From Treponema sp. (GTDB lineage: Bacteria; Spirochaetota; Spirochaetia; Treponematales; Treponemataceae), in NCBI GenBank assembly GCA_016288205.1, contig JAEEYO010000049.1:62001-126000 (forward strand): a DNA stretch of 64,000 nucleotides, given 5' to 3'. Both the position numbers and the translations under genes were made by a program. Below the pieces are notes generated by a model. It saw only the letters and a program-made list of their open reading frames with translations, was not told the origin of the DNA and did no database searches. Below are positions 43,958 through 52,522 of this stretch, piece by piece. Numbering within the stretch: the first letter of the stretch is position 1; each line of letters begins with the position of its first letter.

Positions 43958-44373
43958 TATTTGTTCTCCACTTGATTTAAAAAATCTGTCGGTGTAAGTG
44001 CTGGAATTGGTGAGAATATATAATCTTTGGTGTTTCTGGTAATAATCACTTTTACACCAGCTCTTTTGGCACAAAAAGCTTGTATCGCATCTTCAAAATC
44101 ATTCATTTGAGAATTGAAAGCTTGTTTTATCTGTTTTTTTGAAACTGAAAGAACTTTGAATTTTGAAAAGAAAACAGAGAGAAGTTTCTTTTGTACGTCA
44201 GAAGTAGGATATGTTTTTTTTGTAATATAAACTGTGTCTGCAATTGTGGCCGAAGAAACGCACGGTGTATAATTTTGAAACACAAATTGTACAGCATTAA
44301 GAGAGGCTTCTACAAACTGTTCTCTTTTGTTGATAATATCAATAATAATATTTGTATCAATTAACACTTTCAT
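43957..44373 (-). CDS. PIN-domain RNase, VapC-like toxin
   Basis: A 138-residue PIN-domain protein with acidic residues at the usual places: DTNIIIDI at residues 6-13, then ADTVYI and the NDFEDAIQAFCAKR segment with the later Asp. It should cleave RNA, often tRNA, when free of its antitoxin. It starts within the stop of the antitoxin gene (ATGA overlap) and ends by overlapping folE2. The region is AT-rich compared with folE2. Confidence 0.85.
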   Translation of the reverse strand: MKVLIDTNIIIDIINKREQFVEASLNAVQFVFQNYTPCVSSATIADTVYITKKTYPTSDVQKKLLSVFFSKFKVLSVSKKQIKQAFNSQMNDFEDAIQAFCAKRAGVKVIITRNTKDYIFSPIPALTPTDFLNQVENK

Positions 44374-44585
44374 TTTGATATTCTTCTTTCTTCTAGCATG
44401 GCATCAGCATTTACCTCTGATGGGATAAGGCCAACAACAGCATTTAGTGCGTCCAATTTTTTTTGTACTCTATTGGAAATCTTTTTCGGCTTTTTTTCAG
44501 GTAAGATTTTTAATCCTGAAATAGAAGCTTCCTGTTTGTATCGGGATGGGTTTGCAAAAAAATCTGAATAGGACACTACAAGCAT
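44370..44585 (-). CDS. Putative antitoxin of the PIN toxin
   Basis: A 71-residue protein just before the PIN gene. It starts MLVVSYSDFFANPSRYKQEA, a Phd/YefM-like opening, and its C-terminal tail is charged (MLEERRISK), which suits toxin binding. The DNA-binding part is short and divergent, so the Phd label is tentative. AAGGAGG lies 8 nt before ATG 44585. Overlap of stop and start with the toxin gene is the standard layout. Confidence 0.7.
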   Translation of the reverse strand: MLVVSYSDFFANPSRYKQEASISGLKILPEKKPKKISNRVQKKLDALNAVVGLIPSEVNADAMLEERRISK

Positions 44586-44647
44586 AACGAATTCCTCCTT
44601 AAAAATATTATACCACAAAACACAATCTTGTGCGAGGGGTGCATCTC

Positions 44648-45067
44648 TTATTGTGATACGCCGTCAATATGGAAAGTAATTTCATCGCCACGGACGCTGA
44701 TTGCGAATTTGTTGTAATCCCAGTTGTTGAATTTATAAAAGCAGAATTCCTTTGAGGTTCTGTCTGTTATTATCTTGAAGAAATTGTCGCCGTAGATGTA
44801 CCTCGCTTTCTCAAGATTCTTTTTGTCGATTTTGCCCTTTTTGTAGATTACGTATTCATTCCAATATACTGTGCATGAGTCAATCTGGTTTTCCTCTATG
44901 TCAAACTGGAAGTCATTCAGATTCCACAAATATGAAAATGCGTGTCCCCATTCACTTTCGCGGATTTGATATTTGAAATCCGTTCCGGCTATTTTTTTCT
45001 TTAAGACGGTTAAAGAGATTGCGGAGATTAAAATCAGTGTGAGAATCACCAAAAGAAATTTTTTCAG
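44648..45067 (-). CDS. Small anchored protein of unknown function, possible CTG start
   Basis: A protein of about 139 residues with one N-terminal hydrophobic helix (VILTLILISAISLTVL) and a soluble domain with many aromatic residues. The only well-placed ribosome-binding site (GGAGG, inside the end of the CPBP gene) is 6 nt before a CTG at 45067. That start gives LKKFLLVILTL, a good basic signal-like opening. TTG 45052 is the alternative and lies deep in the helix. It is probably co-transcribed with the CPBP gene. No family recognised. Confidence 0.6.
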   Translation of the reverse strand: MKKFLLVILTLILISAISLTVLKKKIAGTDFKYQIRESEWGHAFSYLWNLNDFQFDIEENQIDSCTVYWNEYVIYKKGKIDKKNLEKARYIYGDNFFKIITDRTSKEFCFYKFNNWDYNKFAISVRGDEITFHIDGVSQ

Positions 45068-45068
45068 A

Positions 45069-45965
45069 TTAAGCCTCCTTTACGGAACTAACAGAATTAA
45101 CGGACTCTTTCTTGTGATTTATCCTGTTGATTAGAAGGACGATTCCGAGCGAGAGGAAATTTGAAAGAACGATTCTGATTATCTGGAACTCATCTGTTCC
45201 TGTGGTGCTCACGACATGCAGGAAGTTTCCGATGAAGTTGTTGAAAAAATGCTCCGAAAGACCGACCCAAAGCACACCCGTCATGTTCACGCAGGTTCCC
45301 CACTCAATGGCAAGGATTCCCGCGAGCACGACATAACCGATTGCGAAAACCACGGCCTGAGCTATGCCCATCTGTCCGTCGTAAACACCGAGCACGCACA
45401 TGACGATATGCCAGATTCCGAAAAGAAGTGCCTGAACGAAATTGCCGGTCTTGAATCCCCATCGGTCCGAAACAGCCTTGAGAATAAATCCGCGGAACAT
45501 TCCTTCCTCAGCAAGTACGTTGATTACGTTTACCGCAATGCAGATTACGAGAGCCACAAACGAAAGACTCACCTCCGAAGTCGCACCCGAAAGACCGAAG
45601 TTCGTAATGTAGGCGGAAAGCCTCGGAGCCTTACCCTGCACGGCAAGAAGAATCATCTCAAGTCCGTACGAAACGGCAAAGGTGAAAATGCCGAGCGCGA
45701 GACCGCAACCAATGTATTTAAATGTCTTTTTGTATTTGAGCCCGACATCCGAAATCTTCATCCCGCAGATTCGCATCGCAACCAGAGTCGCAATTATGCA
45801 GAAGATTTTTGTAATCACGTTGTCCGCAATAATCGTCTGGTCCGTGCGGATAAACAAAAACTCAATGTATTTTACAATCGTCGTGATGGCAACAAGCCAA
45901 GCGATGATCTTGACAATCTGCTTTTTAGATTTCTCCGTCCGTGTGATTAAATTCTGATTTTCCAT
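45069..45965 (-). CDS. CPBP-family intramembrane protease (Abi-like)
   Basis: A 298-residue integral membrane protein with about eight helices and the CPBP motifs EEGMFRGFILK (EExxxR) and FGIWHIVMC (FxxxH). The family includes CAAX prenyl proteases, bacteriocin-immunity proteins and MroQ. GGAGAG precedes ATG 45965; the frame runs on upstream but lacks support. Substrate is unknown. The downstream 44648 gene starts 2 bp after the stop and uses a ribosome-binding site within this gene. Confidence 0.87.
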   Translation of the reverse strand: MENQNLITRTEKSKKQIVKIIAWLVAITTIVKYIEFLFIRTDQTIIADNVITKIFCIIATLVAMRICGMKISDVGLKYKKTFKYIGCGLALGIFTFAVSYGLEMILLAVQGKAPRLSAYITNFGLSGATSEVSLSFVALVICIAVNVINVLAEEGMFRGFILKAVSDRWGFKTGNFVQALLFGIWHIVMCVLGVYDGQMGIAQAVVFAIGYVVLAGILAIEWGTCVNMTGVLWVGLSEHFFNNFIGNFLHVVSTTGTDEFQIIRIVLSNFLSLGIVLLINRINHKKESVNSVSSVKEA

Positions 45966-46084
45966 AAAACTCTCCAAGAGGCATATAGACCTTTTAGTTT
46001 GCTTTATTCTATACCGCAATATTTTCCATGTCAATTGATTTTTGATATTCATTTCTTTATAGCATCCGCTCGTATATTTTTTTA

Positions 46085-46113
46085 TTGACAGAATGTATCA
46101 ATTATGATACATT
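46085..46113 (+). promoter_or_regulatory. Promoter-operator of the HigB/HigA remnant
   Basis: TTGACA (46085-46090), 17-bp spacer, TACATT (46108-46113). A perfect inverted repeat AATGTATCA-ATTA-TGATACATT (46092-46113) fills the spacer and the -10 box, as expected for an autoregulated toxin-antitoxin operon. Confidence 0.7.
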
Positions 46114-46206
46114 TTAAATTTTGTAAAAAAGACTCAGAAAACCCCGAAGGAAGATATGGAGTTGGGAAAGAAACGAAGAAACATGGTTTTAGGAGGTAGA
46201 AAATGA
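46108..46206 (+). pseudogene. C-terminal relic of a HigB/Gp49-like toxin
   Basis: The frame after the -10 box reads FVKKTQKTPKEDMELGKKRR, then NMVLGGRK and a stop. FxKKTQKTPxxxxELAxxR is the conserved end of DUF891/Gp49-like toxins. The stop overlaps the antitoxin ATG as ATGA, the usual toxin-antitoxin junction. All upstream toxin codons have gone, so promoter and operator now sit directly against the tail. Confidence 0.75.
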
Positions 46207-46484
46207 ATGATTCTTATGTAGGAAGTTCCTTTGATGATTTTCTCGATGAAGAGGGTATTGCCGCAGAAGTAAAAAATGAGGCAATAAAACGCTTGATTTC
46301 ATATAATCTACTGGAAGAAATGCAGAAGCAAAATATCAATAAAACTGAAATGGCTAAGAAAATGTCTACATCCCGTGCTGCATTGGACAGGCTTTTAAAT
46401 CCATATAATGATTCTGTTACACTTGCAACTCTTACAAAAGCTGCGAATGTACTTGGAAAAAAATTAGTATTGCAATTGCAATAG
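46203..46484 (+). CDS. XRE-family antitoxin, orphan (HigA-like)
   Basis: A 93-residue protein with a Cro/CI helix-turn-helix at about 40-75 (NINKTEMAKKMSTSRAALDRLL). The C-terminus GKKLVLQLQ is typical of antitoxins paired with Gp49-like HigB toxins. The strong site TTAGGAGG precedes the ATG. The toxin is reduced to its last 27 codons, so the antitoxin is kept alone. It could still repress its own operator and perhaps protect against related incoming toxins. Confidence 0.82.
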   Translation: MNDSYVGSSFDDFLDEEGIAAEVKNEAIKRLISYNLLEEMQKQNINKTEMAKKMSTSRAALDRLLNPYNDSVTLATLTKAANVLGKKLVLQLQ

Positions 46485-46596
46485 GAATATAACCCGAAAC
46501 ATTTCCCCATTTTTGCATGGGTTTTGCATAACCTCGCTGATTGGCGTTTTGGCGAGTGGTCGCTTGTGCTAAAATAGATTCAGCAGATACCACCCG

Positions 46597-46635
46597 CACT
46601 TTCCGTTTTCCACTCTCAGCTTTCCACTTCTCTCT
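46597..46635 (-). repeat. Heptad repeat locus F
   Basis: Imperfect 7-nt units at the folD end. On the reverse strand it supplies REVES and the stop codon of FolD. Confidence 0.75.
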
Positions 46636-47494
46636 CCGCGGACTCAAGCGTGTTGTAAATCAGCATGGCGATTGTCATGGGGCCGACTCCGCCCGGAACC
46701 GGTGTGATGAATGAGGCTTTTTCCTTTACGCTCTCGAAGTCGCAGTCACCCACGAGACGGAATCCGCTTTTTTTGCTTGCGTCGGGGATGCGGTTTACTC
46801 CAACGTCAATTACGGCGGCTCCATCCTTTATCATGTCGGCGGTGAGTGTGTTCGGATGTCCTGTGCAGACCACCACGATGTCGGCCTGTCTTGTGATTTC
46901 GGCAAGATTTTTTGTTCCCGTGTGGCAGAGAGTGACCGTCGCATTGTACTCGCGTCTTGAAAGAAGAAGCGCCATCGGTTTTCCTACTATATTACTGCGT
47001 CCGATTACAACGGCTCTTTTTCCGTCGGTCTCAATTCCGGCCTTTTTGAGCAGCACGGTGATTCCGTTGGGAGTGCAGGGGAGAAATCCCTTTCTTCCGG
47101 TAACAAGATTTCCCACGTTCACAGGATGGAAACCGTCCACATCCTTTTCGGGTGCGATGGCGAAGGTGATTTTTTCCTCGCTGATGTGCTTTGGAAGAGG
47201 CAGCTGTACGAGGATTCCATGCACGCTTTTGTCCGCGTTGAGTTTTTCAATCAGCTCAAGAAGCTCCTTTTCCGTGGTTGATTCCGGCAGCTCAATGCTC
47301 TTGTCCGCCATTCCGGCCTCTGCAAGTGCCTTTCTTTTTCCCGTGACATAGCTTACCGATGCGGGATTGTTTCCCACGAGGATTACCGCAAGGCAAGGAA
47401 CCACGCCCTTTTCCTTCAAAGATGCCACCTTTGCCGCCACGTCAGCCTTTACCTCAGCGGCCACCGCCTTTCCGTCTATAATTGTTGCGCTCAT
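46616..47494 (-). CDS. folD: Bifunctional methylene-THF dehydrogenase/cyclohydrolase
   Basis: A 292-residue enzyme that interconverts methylene-, methenyl- and 10-formyl-tetrahydrofolate with NADP. Motifs: [14 protein letters not shown] with the Tyr and Lys of the active site, QLPLPKHI, the [12 protein letters not shown] substrate loop and the nucleotide-binding GRSNIVGKP. The end matches [18 protein letters not shown] precedes ATG 47494; an earlier ATG 15 nt upstream is less well placed. The last five codons and the stop are from the heptad repeat. Confidence 0.95.
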   Translation of the reverse strand: MSATIIDGKAVAAEVKADVAAKVASLKEKGVVPCLAVILVGNNPASVSYVTGKRKALAEAGMADKSIELPESTTEKELLELIEKLNADKSVHGILVQLPLPKHISEEKITFAIAPEKDVDGFHPVNVGNLVTGRKGFLPCTPNGITVLLKKAGIETDGKRAVVIGRSNIVGKPMALLLSRREYNATVTLCHTGTKNLAEITRQADIVVVCTGHPNTLTADMIKDGAAVIDVGVNRIPDASKKSGFRLVGDCDFESVKEKASFITPVPGGVGPMTIAMLIYNTLESAEREVES

Positions 47495-47610
47495 ATTGTA
47501 ACCTTCCAAGCCGCCAGTTTATTTTATTGTAAGCGGCACTTGTTGAAATTATAATGAAAATCCGATATAATTTCAACATCGCGACAAAAACATATTAAAT
47601 GTGAGGAAAT

Positions 47611-48264
47611 ATGAAACGTATCAGCACATTGCTCTGTTCCGCATTGTTATGCACGGTACTGGCAGCAGTAAGCGCACCTCAGGCAGCCGCACAGACGGCA
47701 GAAGAGAATGAGGAGATTCAGGACAAGCACGAAAATGAAAATCAGGTTGAGGTTATTTATAACAGCAACGTACAGGCTGGAGATCAGTACATAAGGATTT
47801 CGCTTGGCGCAGCGGCTCCCCTTTCATTTGGAAATCCCTTTACGGACGGAAAAATGCACATCGGAGGAGTGGGAACACTCGGATATCACCGCTTTATTAC
47901 GGACAACATCGCAATCGGTGGCGACGCTTCTTTTGGCTCATGCTCCACAATCGGCGGAAATATTTTCAACTTTGTGCCCATAATCGGAACATTTACATAT
48001 CAGTTCTCCCTCAAAAACTTTGAATTCCCGCTTACCTTGGGACTCGGATTTGCGTGGGAGACCTACAGCGGAAAAACTTACTGGCCGGGACTCGTCGTTA
48101 AGCCTCAGGCGGGAGTCCATTACAGGATTACATCCAGCTGGTCTCTTGGCGGAGACTTCTCATATTTGTGGATGCCCCAGTTTAACAAGCTTTATGACGA
48201 TTCCAAGGAAAATAAATACGGTCAGTTCTTTACTCTGGAGCTGGTTGCCCGCTATTATTTCTAG
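47611..48264 (+). CDS. Outer-membrane beta-barrel protein
   Basis: A 217-residue protein with a signal peptide (cleavage after AAAQ-type region, about residue 28), an acidic linker (EENEEIQDKHENENQ), then about eight amphipathic strands and a C-terminal aromatic residue (ELVARYYF) typical of BAM-dependent barrels. Glycines alternate as in OmpW/OmpA-like small barrels. GAGG precedes the ATG. It is followed at 48285 by a lipoprotein gene, perhaps one operon. Function unknown. Confidence 0.8.
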   Translation: MKRISTLLCSALLCTVLAAVSAPQAAAQTAEENEEIQDKHENENQVEVIYNSNVQAGDQYIRISLGAAAPLSFGNPFTDGKMHIGGVGTLGYHRFITDNIAIGGDASFGSCSTIGGNIFNFVPIIGTFTYQFSLKNFEFPLTLGLGFAWETYSGKTYWPGLVVKPQAGVHYRITSSWSLGGDFSYLWMPQFNKLYDDSKENKYGQFFTLELVARYYF

Positions 48265-48284
48265 TGCTATATAATAGAAGGAAA

Positions 48285-49406
48285 ATGAATATTATGATGA
48301 AAAAATCGATTTTTTGGAAGATTACAGGTCTTGCGGCATTGATTTTTGGCCTTGGAGCCGGATTTACGTCATGCCATGACAATATCTATTCCATGATAGA
48401 GATGGAGGTCGTGCAGGAAGACGGCCTCAACGGAGATATTTCCCAGATCGTTCCCTTCAACGGCAGCCTCTGGTGTACGAATTACAAACTGTACAAAAAA
48501 GATATAACTCCGTCATCATCTACGGGGCGATACAACGGACAATGGCATCATGTGAATGCTACATGCAACGGATCCGAGCTGGAATTCATCACCACAATTG
48601 CCACCGACGGCAGCAGACTCTACTGCTATACGATTCAGTGGGAGGAAGACGGCGATGACAGTGTGAACATGCCCTATTACAAGAGAGTCTACTCAAGCGC
48701 TGACGGCGAGTCATGGACACAGATTGACATTTCTTCCGTAACAGGAGTTGGAAATTCCAGTGACTCTATGGCTGTGAATACTTTGGTTCATGTCTTTGAC
48801 AACAGGGCAGGGGATGGAACCAATAGTTTTACCGGCCGACAGGCTTTTGTCAGATTGTATAATCCTTCCTCTGATAGCTATGAAATCCATGTGTTGTCCG
48901 GTACTTCACTTGGTTCTGTCGCATCTGGTTCAAGCGGCAGTGATTTCAGCGCGGTATATATCAATGGAAGCACAAAATTTTCAAACAGCCTTGATATGGT
49001 GGCGGGAAATGGTAAGGCTTACAGAACCTCTGGATCCGACATTGAGTACAGCTCCAACGGCTCAGACTGGACTTCCGTTGATTTTGACAAAGGAACAATC
49101 TGGGCGCTCGCGCTTACTGCCGATTACCTGCTCGTAGGTACATCGGATGGAATCTACAAGTCACATCTTGACTCCGGTGTTCCGTCTTCCAGTGCCACGG
49201 ATTTTTCAAACAACGCACAGTCGCTTCTTACGTCCAGGGTTACGGGGCTCTATGTGCTTGACTCATCCAAAAACGAGGGAGAGACCGATGAATACGGCAG
49301 CATGATTATTTCCGGCTATCTTTCATCTTCATCGGATACTTTCGGCGAAATCGGACTCTACGCATATTATCCCGGACGCGGAGTTTGGAACAGGGACGGA
49401 GACTGA
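48285..49406 (+). CDS. Putative lipoprotein with beta-propeller-like repeats
   Basis: A 373-residue exported protein. The signal peptide ends in FTSC, a lipobox, giving Cys at about residue 30. Repeated blocks with Ser/Asp-rich turns and WT or W motifs follow: SSADGESWTQIDIS, YSSNGSDWTSVDFD, and VGTSDGIYKSHLDSG, as in sialidase/BNR-like propellers. GAAGGAAA lies just before ATG 48285; a second ATG 9 nt on is possible. Likely anchored in the outer or inner membrane facing out. No family name assigned. Confidence 0.75.
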   Translation: MNIMMKKSIFWKITGLAALIFGLGAGFTSCHDNIYSMIEMEVVQEDGLNGDISQIVPFNGSLWCTNYKLYKKDITPSSSTGRYNGQWHHVNATCNGSELEFITTIATDGSRLYCYTIQWEEDGDDSVNMPYYKRVYSSADGESWTQIDISSVTGVGNSSDSMAVNTLVHVFDNRAGDGTNSFTGRQAFVRLYNPSSDSYEIHVLSGTSLGSVASGSSGSDFSAVYINGSTKFSNSLDMVAGNGKAYRTSGSDIEYSSNGSDWTSVDFDKGTIWALALTADYLLVGTSDGIYKSHLDSGVPSSSATDFSNNAQSLLTSRVTGLYVLDSSKNEGETDEYGSMIISGYLSSSSDTFGEIGLYAYYPGRGVWNRDGD

Positions 49407-49428
49407 TTCAGGACGTTTTTAGAATCCG

Positions 49429-51870
49429 ATGGCAGATTTGTTTGAGAGCATAGGAAAATCCCACGAGCCGCTTGCTTCCCGCATGAGACCCCGCACCCTT
49501 GACGAGTACATCGGGCAGGATCACATTGTGGGAAAGGGACGGCTTTTGAGACGTGCCATTGCCGCGGACAGACTCACATCGGTAATTTTTTACGGACCTC
49601 CCGGCTCTGGAAAAACAACCCTGGCGCGTGTCATCGCAAATCATACAAAATCAGCGTTTATCACACTGAACGCGGTTCTTACCGGAGTGGCGGACATACG
49701 GAATGCCATTTCTGAGGCAGAGACCCAGCGCTCCATGTATACCCGGAAGACCATCCTTTTTGTGGATGAGGTGCACCGGTGGAACAAAAGCCAGCAGGAC
49801 GCTCTCCTTCCCTGGGTGGAAAACGGCACGATAATCCTGATCGGAGCCACAACCGAAAATCCCTTTTTTGAAGTGAACAAGGCATTGGTAAGTCGAAGCC
49901 GTGTGTTCCAGCTCAAACCCCTGACCCAGGATGATTTGATGAAAACTGCGACCCAGGCACTTGAGGACACCGAACGCGGTTACGGTCACTGGAAGGTGGA
50001 ATTCGAGGAAGGAGCCCTGGAGCATCTGGTTGAGACCGCAAACGGAGACGCACGAAGCCTGCTCAATGCATTGGAGCTTGCCGTGGAGACCACCCCTGAA
50101 ATCTGGGAGCCTGAGGAAAATCCGCCGAAGCCAGCGTGGGGAAGCACAATCTACATAAGCAGGGAAGCGGCCGAGGAGTCCATTCAGAAAAAGGTCGTTC
50201 TTTATGACAGGGACGGTGACTATCATTACGACATCATTTCCGCATTCATCAAGAGTCTTCGCGGAAGGGACCCGGACGCAGCTTGTTACTGGCTCGCTCG
50301 CATGGTAAAGGCAGGAGAAGATCCGCATTTTATTTTCCGCCGCATGTTGATTTCAGCCTGTGAGGACACCGGACTTGCCGACCCCCATGCAATCTCCGTG
50401 GTTGAGTCCTGCTCTGCTGCTTTTGACCGGGTGGGACTTCCCGAGGGACGCTATTTTCTCGCACACGCAGCACTTTATCTTTCGACCGCCCCCAAAAGCA
50501 ACAGCTCCATGGCATTTTTTGACGCTCTCGCTTCCGTGGAAAAAGAGGACGCCGACGTGCCCAATCATCTGAAGGACGCAAGCCGTGATGCCGAGGGATT
50601 CGGTCATGGAACAGGGTATCTTTATCCTCATGCTTACCGCGATCACTGGGTCGCACAGCAGTATCTGCCGGACTCGCTCGTGGGAAGGGTGTTCTATACT
50701 CCGTCCACACAGGGATATGAGAATAAAATCCGGGATGACGTGCTTTCCCGCCGTGAGCTCCAGATTTCAGCTCTGATGGAGGGGGAAAAATCCCTTGGCG
50801 GTGAGACTAATGCCATGCAGGAATGGTGGATGAAGGAGCACCTGGGTTCCGCGTCTCTCAGACAGGAGGAAAATCTTACCTACAGTCCCGGGGACAAAAA
50901 AAAGGATGCCCTTTTGGACCGTGCGGAAAGAAGCTGGCGAGCAAGACTTGACTCAAACCGTGCCGAAGTACTGACTTCCGTGCGTGATGGGATGACGGAG
51001 TGCGCAGGATTGAAGCGTCATTTCAGGAGCCTGATTTGGAACGCCGACGACGCTCTTTTGATTTTTGACGTTACGCGAAAGACCCCCGAGGGACTCACCT
51101 GTGGAATCTGCCGGAGCGAGCAGGGTAAGGCCATGCTTGAGCAGTACGCTTCCACTCTCGAGGATATGGATCGACCGCAGCTTGTTGTAAATCAGCTTGG
51201 CAAAAATGAAAGTCCATTCAGCAACGGAAATTTAAGGAAAATACTTTCTTCCTTTGGTGACGTACTTTTCGACGTGATTTTTTTCCGCGACATTTTCTCA
51301 TCGCTTTCGGAGATTGCGTCCGCCGCATCAGCTTTGGCAGAATTGAAAAACGGGACCGTGCAGGATGTGAGGGACGTCGCCTTTGATGAGAAAGTTCCGC
51401 CGAAAGACACGCCTCCCATGCTGGGTGAGGGTGGAAGAATCATCCTTTCCCAGAGAATCCCATGCCACGGACAGAGAATCTCCGCGCTCATCTCATCCCA
51501 GATTCTAAACAAGGGAAAGACATCCCCGGAATGGGAAGCCACATTGCGAAAGATGGAAAAGGCCGAGGATTCCTTTTTCGGGGACAGGACAAATCCCTTG
51601 TTCGCATGGACAGCGGATGACGTGAAATCCATTTTTGAAAAGGCCGGATTTTCGGTTGAGGCCATGCGCTCGGATCTGGTGGAAAAACGCCGGATTACCG
51701 AAAGCGAAATTGGACGCTGGTTCGACGCTGAAAACTCATCCTACGGAACCCACCTTGCGAAAATCCTTGGAGACGAGACTTTTTCTTCTATTAAACAGCT
51801 CCTTCTGGACGCATCCAAGAGACAAATATTCACCTGGAAAACCGAGCTCTTCTGTTTCCGATTTTGGTGA
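49429..51870 (+). CDS. rarA: RarA (MgsA) ATPase fused to a large C-terminal domain
   Basis: An 813-residue protein; normal RarA is about 430. Residues 1-430 are clamp-loader-like AAA+: PRTLDEYIGQDHIVG, Walker A GPPGSGKTT, Walker B ILFVDEVHRW, sensor GATTENPFFEV, and YLPDSLVGRVFYTPS near the end. RarA acts at stalled forks with SSB. The next 380 residues are separate, with LIFDVTRKTPEGLTCGICRS resembling a nucleotide- or SAM-binding strand-turn, and GEGGRIILSQRIPCHGQRIS. The pairing is known in spirochaetes as RarA/unknown-domain fusion. No Shine-Dalgarno is evident. It lies 22 bp after the lipoprotein gene. Confidence 0.87.
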   Translation: MADLFESIGKSHEPLASRMRPRTLDEYIGQDHIVGKGRLLRRAIAADRLTSVIFYGPPGSGKTTLARVIANHTKSAFITLNAVLTGVADIRNAISEAETQRSMYTRKTILFVDEVHRWNKSQQDALLPWVENGTIILIGATTENPFFEVNKALVSRSRVFQLKPLTQDDLMKTATQALEDTERGYGHWKVEFEEGALEHLVETANGDARSLLNALELAVETTPEIWEPEENPPKPAWGSTIYISREAAEESIQKKVVLYDRDGDYHYDIISAFIKSLRGRDPDAACYWLARMVKAGEDPHFIFRRMLISACEDTGLADPHAISVVESCSAAFDRVGLPEGRYFLAHAALYLSTAPKSNSSMAFFDALASVEKEDADVPNHLKDASRDAEGFGHGTGYLYPHAYRDHWVAQQYLPDSLVGRVFYTPSTQGYENKIRDDVLSRRELQISALMEGEKSLGGETNAMQEWWMKEHLGSASLRQEENLTYSPGDKKKDALLDRAERSWRARLDSNRAEVLTSVRDGMTECAGLKRHFRSLIWNADDALLIFDVTRKTPEGLTCGICRSEQGKAMLEQYASTLEDMDRPQLVVNQLGKNESPFSNGNLRKILSSFGDVLFDVIFFRDIFSSLSEIASAASALAELKNGTVQDVRDVAFDEKVPPKDTPPMLGEGGRIILSQRIPCHGQRISALISSQILNKGKTSPEWEATLRKMEKAEDSFFGDRTNPLFAWTADDVKSIFEKAGFSVEAMRSDLVEKRRITESEIGRWFDAENSSYGTHLAKILGDETFSSIKQLLLDASKRQIFTWKTELFCFRFW

Positions 51871-51893
51871 GTCAAGGGTGACGTTTTCCAGTC

Positions 51894-52190
51894 TCAGCTT
51901 TCCGTGCTTGTTTCGAAGTTTTTATGCCTGTACAAAATACTCTCCACTCCAGAAGACTTACTGATTTTCTTTTTGAACAAGACTGTCCATTTTGTCTGCC
52001 GTTCCGCATAATCTTTTTTTATATCAGGGAAGAACGATTTGCAAAAATATTTTCCATCTTTGTTTTTTGGAATTCAATCCTCAAAGTTATTTGCTTGTTT
52101 TTACGTCCAAGAATGAATTCATATTCAATATCAAGCAGTTTTGAAAACGCTTTTTGGGCAGTTAGGATATCTGACACAAAGAACCACCGT
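51894..52190 (-). pseudogene. Relic of a PBECR4-like nuclease-fold gene
   Basis: Reverse-strand frames without a start codon read AFSKLLDIEYEFILGRKNK, then QITLRIEFQK, ending in a stop near 52010. In a second frame FFPDIKKDYAERQTKWTVLF then KKKI continues to a stop at 51894. Both pieces resemble parts of PBECR4-domain proteins (LLNIxYxFxLGRKGK and a DYTxxQxKWTLL-like end), but they are out of frame and a middle part is missing. The likeness is by eye. Confidence 0.4.
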
Positions 52191-52438
52191 ACAAAAAAAA
52201 GCTCCGCGCCATTCGCAGAGCCTTTCTCCGTTTTCTTTCGGCTTACGCCTAGTTCAGGTGAGGTCTACGGAAAACCCTTCAGAGGCTGGCGGAACACTGC
52301 AACTGAACACAATATACCGCTTAAACGCCTAACAGACACTCAAGTTGCCTGTCGCCTTGAATGGCAAGGACTTATCAATTTCAATATACCTTAATCCGCT
52401 TCTGCTGTCAAGGGATAATTTATCTCTGCTTGACACGT
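52191..52438. other. Gene-free stretch with scattered inverted repeats
   Basis: No credible gene. Short hairpins such as GCTC-N13-GAGC (about 52201-52221) and GTTCAG/CTGAAC (about 52252 and 52303) are present, and GCCTAAC at 52327-52333. It resembles decayed mobile or cassette DNA without an identifiable element. Confidence 0.4.
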
Positions 52439-52482
52439 ACGCTTTCCACTTTCCGTTTTCCACTTTCCGTTTTCCACTCGCA
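52439..52482 (-). repeat. Heptad repeat locus G
   Basis: Five to six 7-nt units (GAAAACG/GAAAGTG on the reverse strand) directly before the promoter of the DUF5312 gene; here no gene end is involved. Confidence 0.75.
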
Positions 52483-52487
52483 CAGAG

Positions 52488-52516
52488 TTGACTAATTTTA
52501 TCAGATTGCATATAGT
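52488..52516 (+). promoter_or_regulatory. Leaderless-type promoter of the DUF5312 gene
   Basis: TTGACT (52488-52493), 17-bp spacer, TATAGT (52511-52516), then 6 bp to the ATG at 52523. Confidence 0.65.
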
Positions 52517-52522
52517 ATAAGT

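Noticed and set aside
52248..52333. Integron attC-like half sites (GCCTAAC at 52327)
   Set aside because: The paired GTTRRRY core is absent at a suitable distance on either strand, so no full attC can be drawn.
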